This document shows positions 14,708 through 15,008 of a stretch of DNA of 15,008 bases, one piece after another (positions within the stretch are counted from its first letter, which is position 1; every line of letters starts with the position of its first letter). The position numbers and the translations under genes are program-made. The stretch comes from Lachnospiraceae bacterium. GTDB taxonomy: Bacteria > Bacillota > Clostridia > Lachnospirales > Lachnospiraceae. The notes under the pieces were generated by a model. That model made no database searches, was not told the DNA's origin, and was given only the letters and a program-made list of their open reading frames with translations. The stretch lies in NCBI GenBank assembly GCA_900770535.1, contig CAAHDV010000134.1:1-15008 (forward strand), written 5' to 3'.

Positions 14708-15008
14708 ATGAGACTGGGAATCAAAGAGATCCAGGAGATCATTCCGCACAGACATCCATTTCTGCTGATCGATTTTATCGATGAGCTGGAGCCGGGCGTA
14801 CGCGCGGTTGGCTATAAATCCATTACCTTTAACGAGCCGCAGTTCAACGGTCATTTTCCGGGACAGCCGGTTATGCCGGGCGTGCTGATGATCGAGGCGC
14901 TGGCACAGGTTGGCGCGGTAGCCATCTTAAGCCTGCCGGAGAACAAGGGCAAGACCGCATTTTTCGGTGCGATCGCCCTCTTTGTGGCAAAGCGGCTGTC
15001 GCCGCTGG
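14708..15008 (+). CDS. fabZ: 3-hydroxyacyl-ACP dehydratase FabZ (partial, runs off the window)
   Basis: About 100 codons are present, with the 3' end beyond the window. AGGAGG (14695-14700), which overlaps the accB stop, lies 7 bases before the ATG. FabZ dehydrates 3-hydroxyacyl-ACP. Visible motifs are [11 protein letters not shown] near residue 12, then the catalytic His in [12 protein letters not shown] (about His49) and the catalytic Glu in [10 protein letters not shown] (about Glu63), followed by [12 protein letters not shown]. After this, from about 14971, the residues no longer fit the family, which expects a basic segment ending in a PGD motif. This may be real divergence, a sequencing fault or a chimeric end. 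Confidence 0.9.
   Translation, partial: MRLGIKEIQEIIPHRHPFLLIDFIDELEPGVRAVGYKSITFNEPQFNGHFPGQPVMPGVLMIEALAQVGAVAILSLPENKGKTAFFGAIALFVAKRLSPL

Overview
The window looks like a chromosomal segment of a Gram-positive member of the Clostridia, most likely the Lachnospiraceae. Reasons: a type II fatty acid operon of the Firmicutes kind using FabK as enoyl reductase, a holB-ricT-trmN6-rsmI block that parallels Bacillus subtilis, strong AGGAGG-type ribosome binding sites, near-neutral base composition and no CCA encoded at the tRNA 3' end. The family assignment is inference from gene content and style, not from a database match. No mobile element, CRISPR array or phage gene was seen, and no gene-free stretch exceeds about 300 bases.

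Layout. (1) 1-140: a tRNA-Lys(TTT) with a poorly paired acceptor stem, followed by a strong terminator. (2) 203-2125: an unusual membrane protein (a sigma-region-2-like N-terminus, one membrane helix and a large outside domain) converging on a small unknown gene. The two share one long bidirectional terminator. (3) 2260-8168: a PLP decarboxylase-like gene (YaaO/SpeA family), a divergent guanylate kinase, holB, ricT (PSP1 domain), trmN6 and rsmI. This is the B. subtilis yaaO-tmk-yaaQ-yaaR-holB-yaaT-yabA-yabB-yazA-yabC order, but with a guanylate-kinase-type gene where tmk sits and without yaaQ, yaaR, yabA and yazA. (4) 8356-8740: a small XRE-type regulator with its own terminator. (5) 8724-15008: the fatty acid operon fabH-acpP-fabK-fabD-fabG-fabF-accB-fabZ. 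It runs off the window inside fabZ and presumably continues with accC/accD/accA.

How the genes work together. BCCP (AccB) carries carboxybiotin for malonyl-CoA synthesis. FabD loads malonate on ACP, FabH starts the chain, FabF elongates, and FabG, FabZ and FabK complete each reduction cycle. The operon leader carries overlapping TTTGA/TCAAA inverted repeats that resemble FabT (MarR family) operators, but no fabT gene is adjacent. A hairpin plus T-tract overlaps the acpP stop codon and could make ACP more abundant than the distal enzymes.

The most unusual items are the sigma-like/membrane/outside-domain fusion protein, the attenuator after acpP, the FabT-like leader without fabT, the guanylate-kinase-for-tmk replacement, and the sudden loss of FabZ similarity at a GATC in the last 35-40 bases. 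No large new defence or mobile system is present. This is mostly core-genome sequence.
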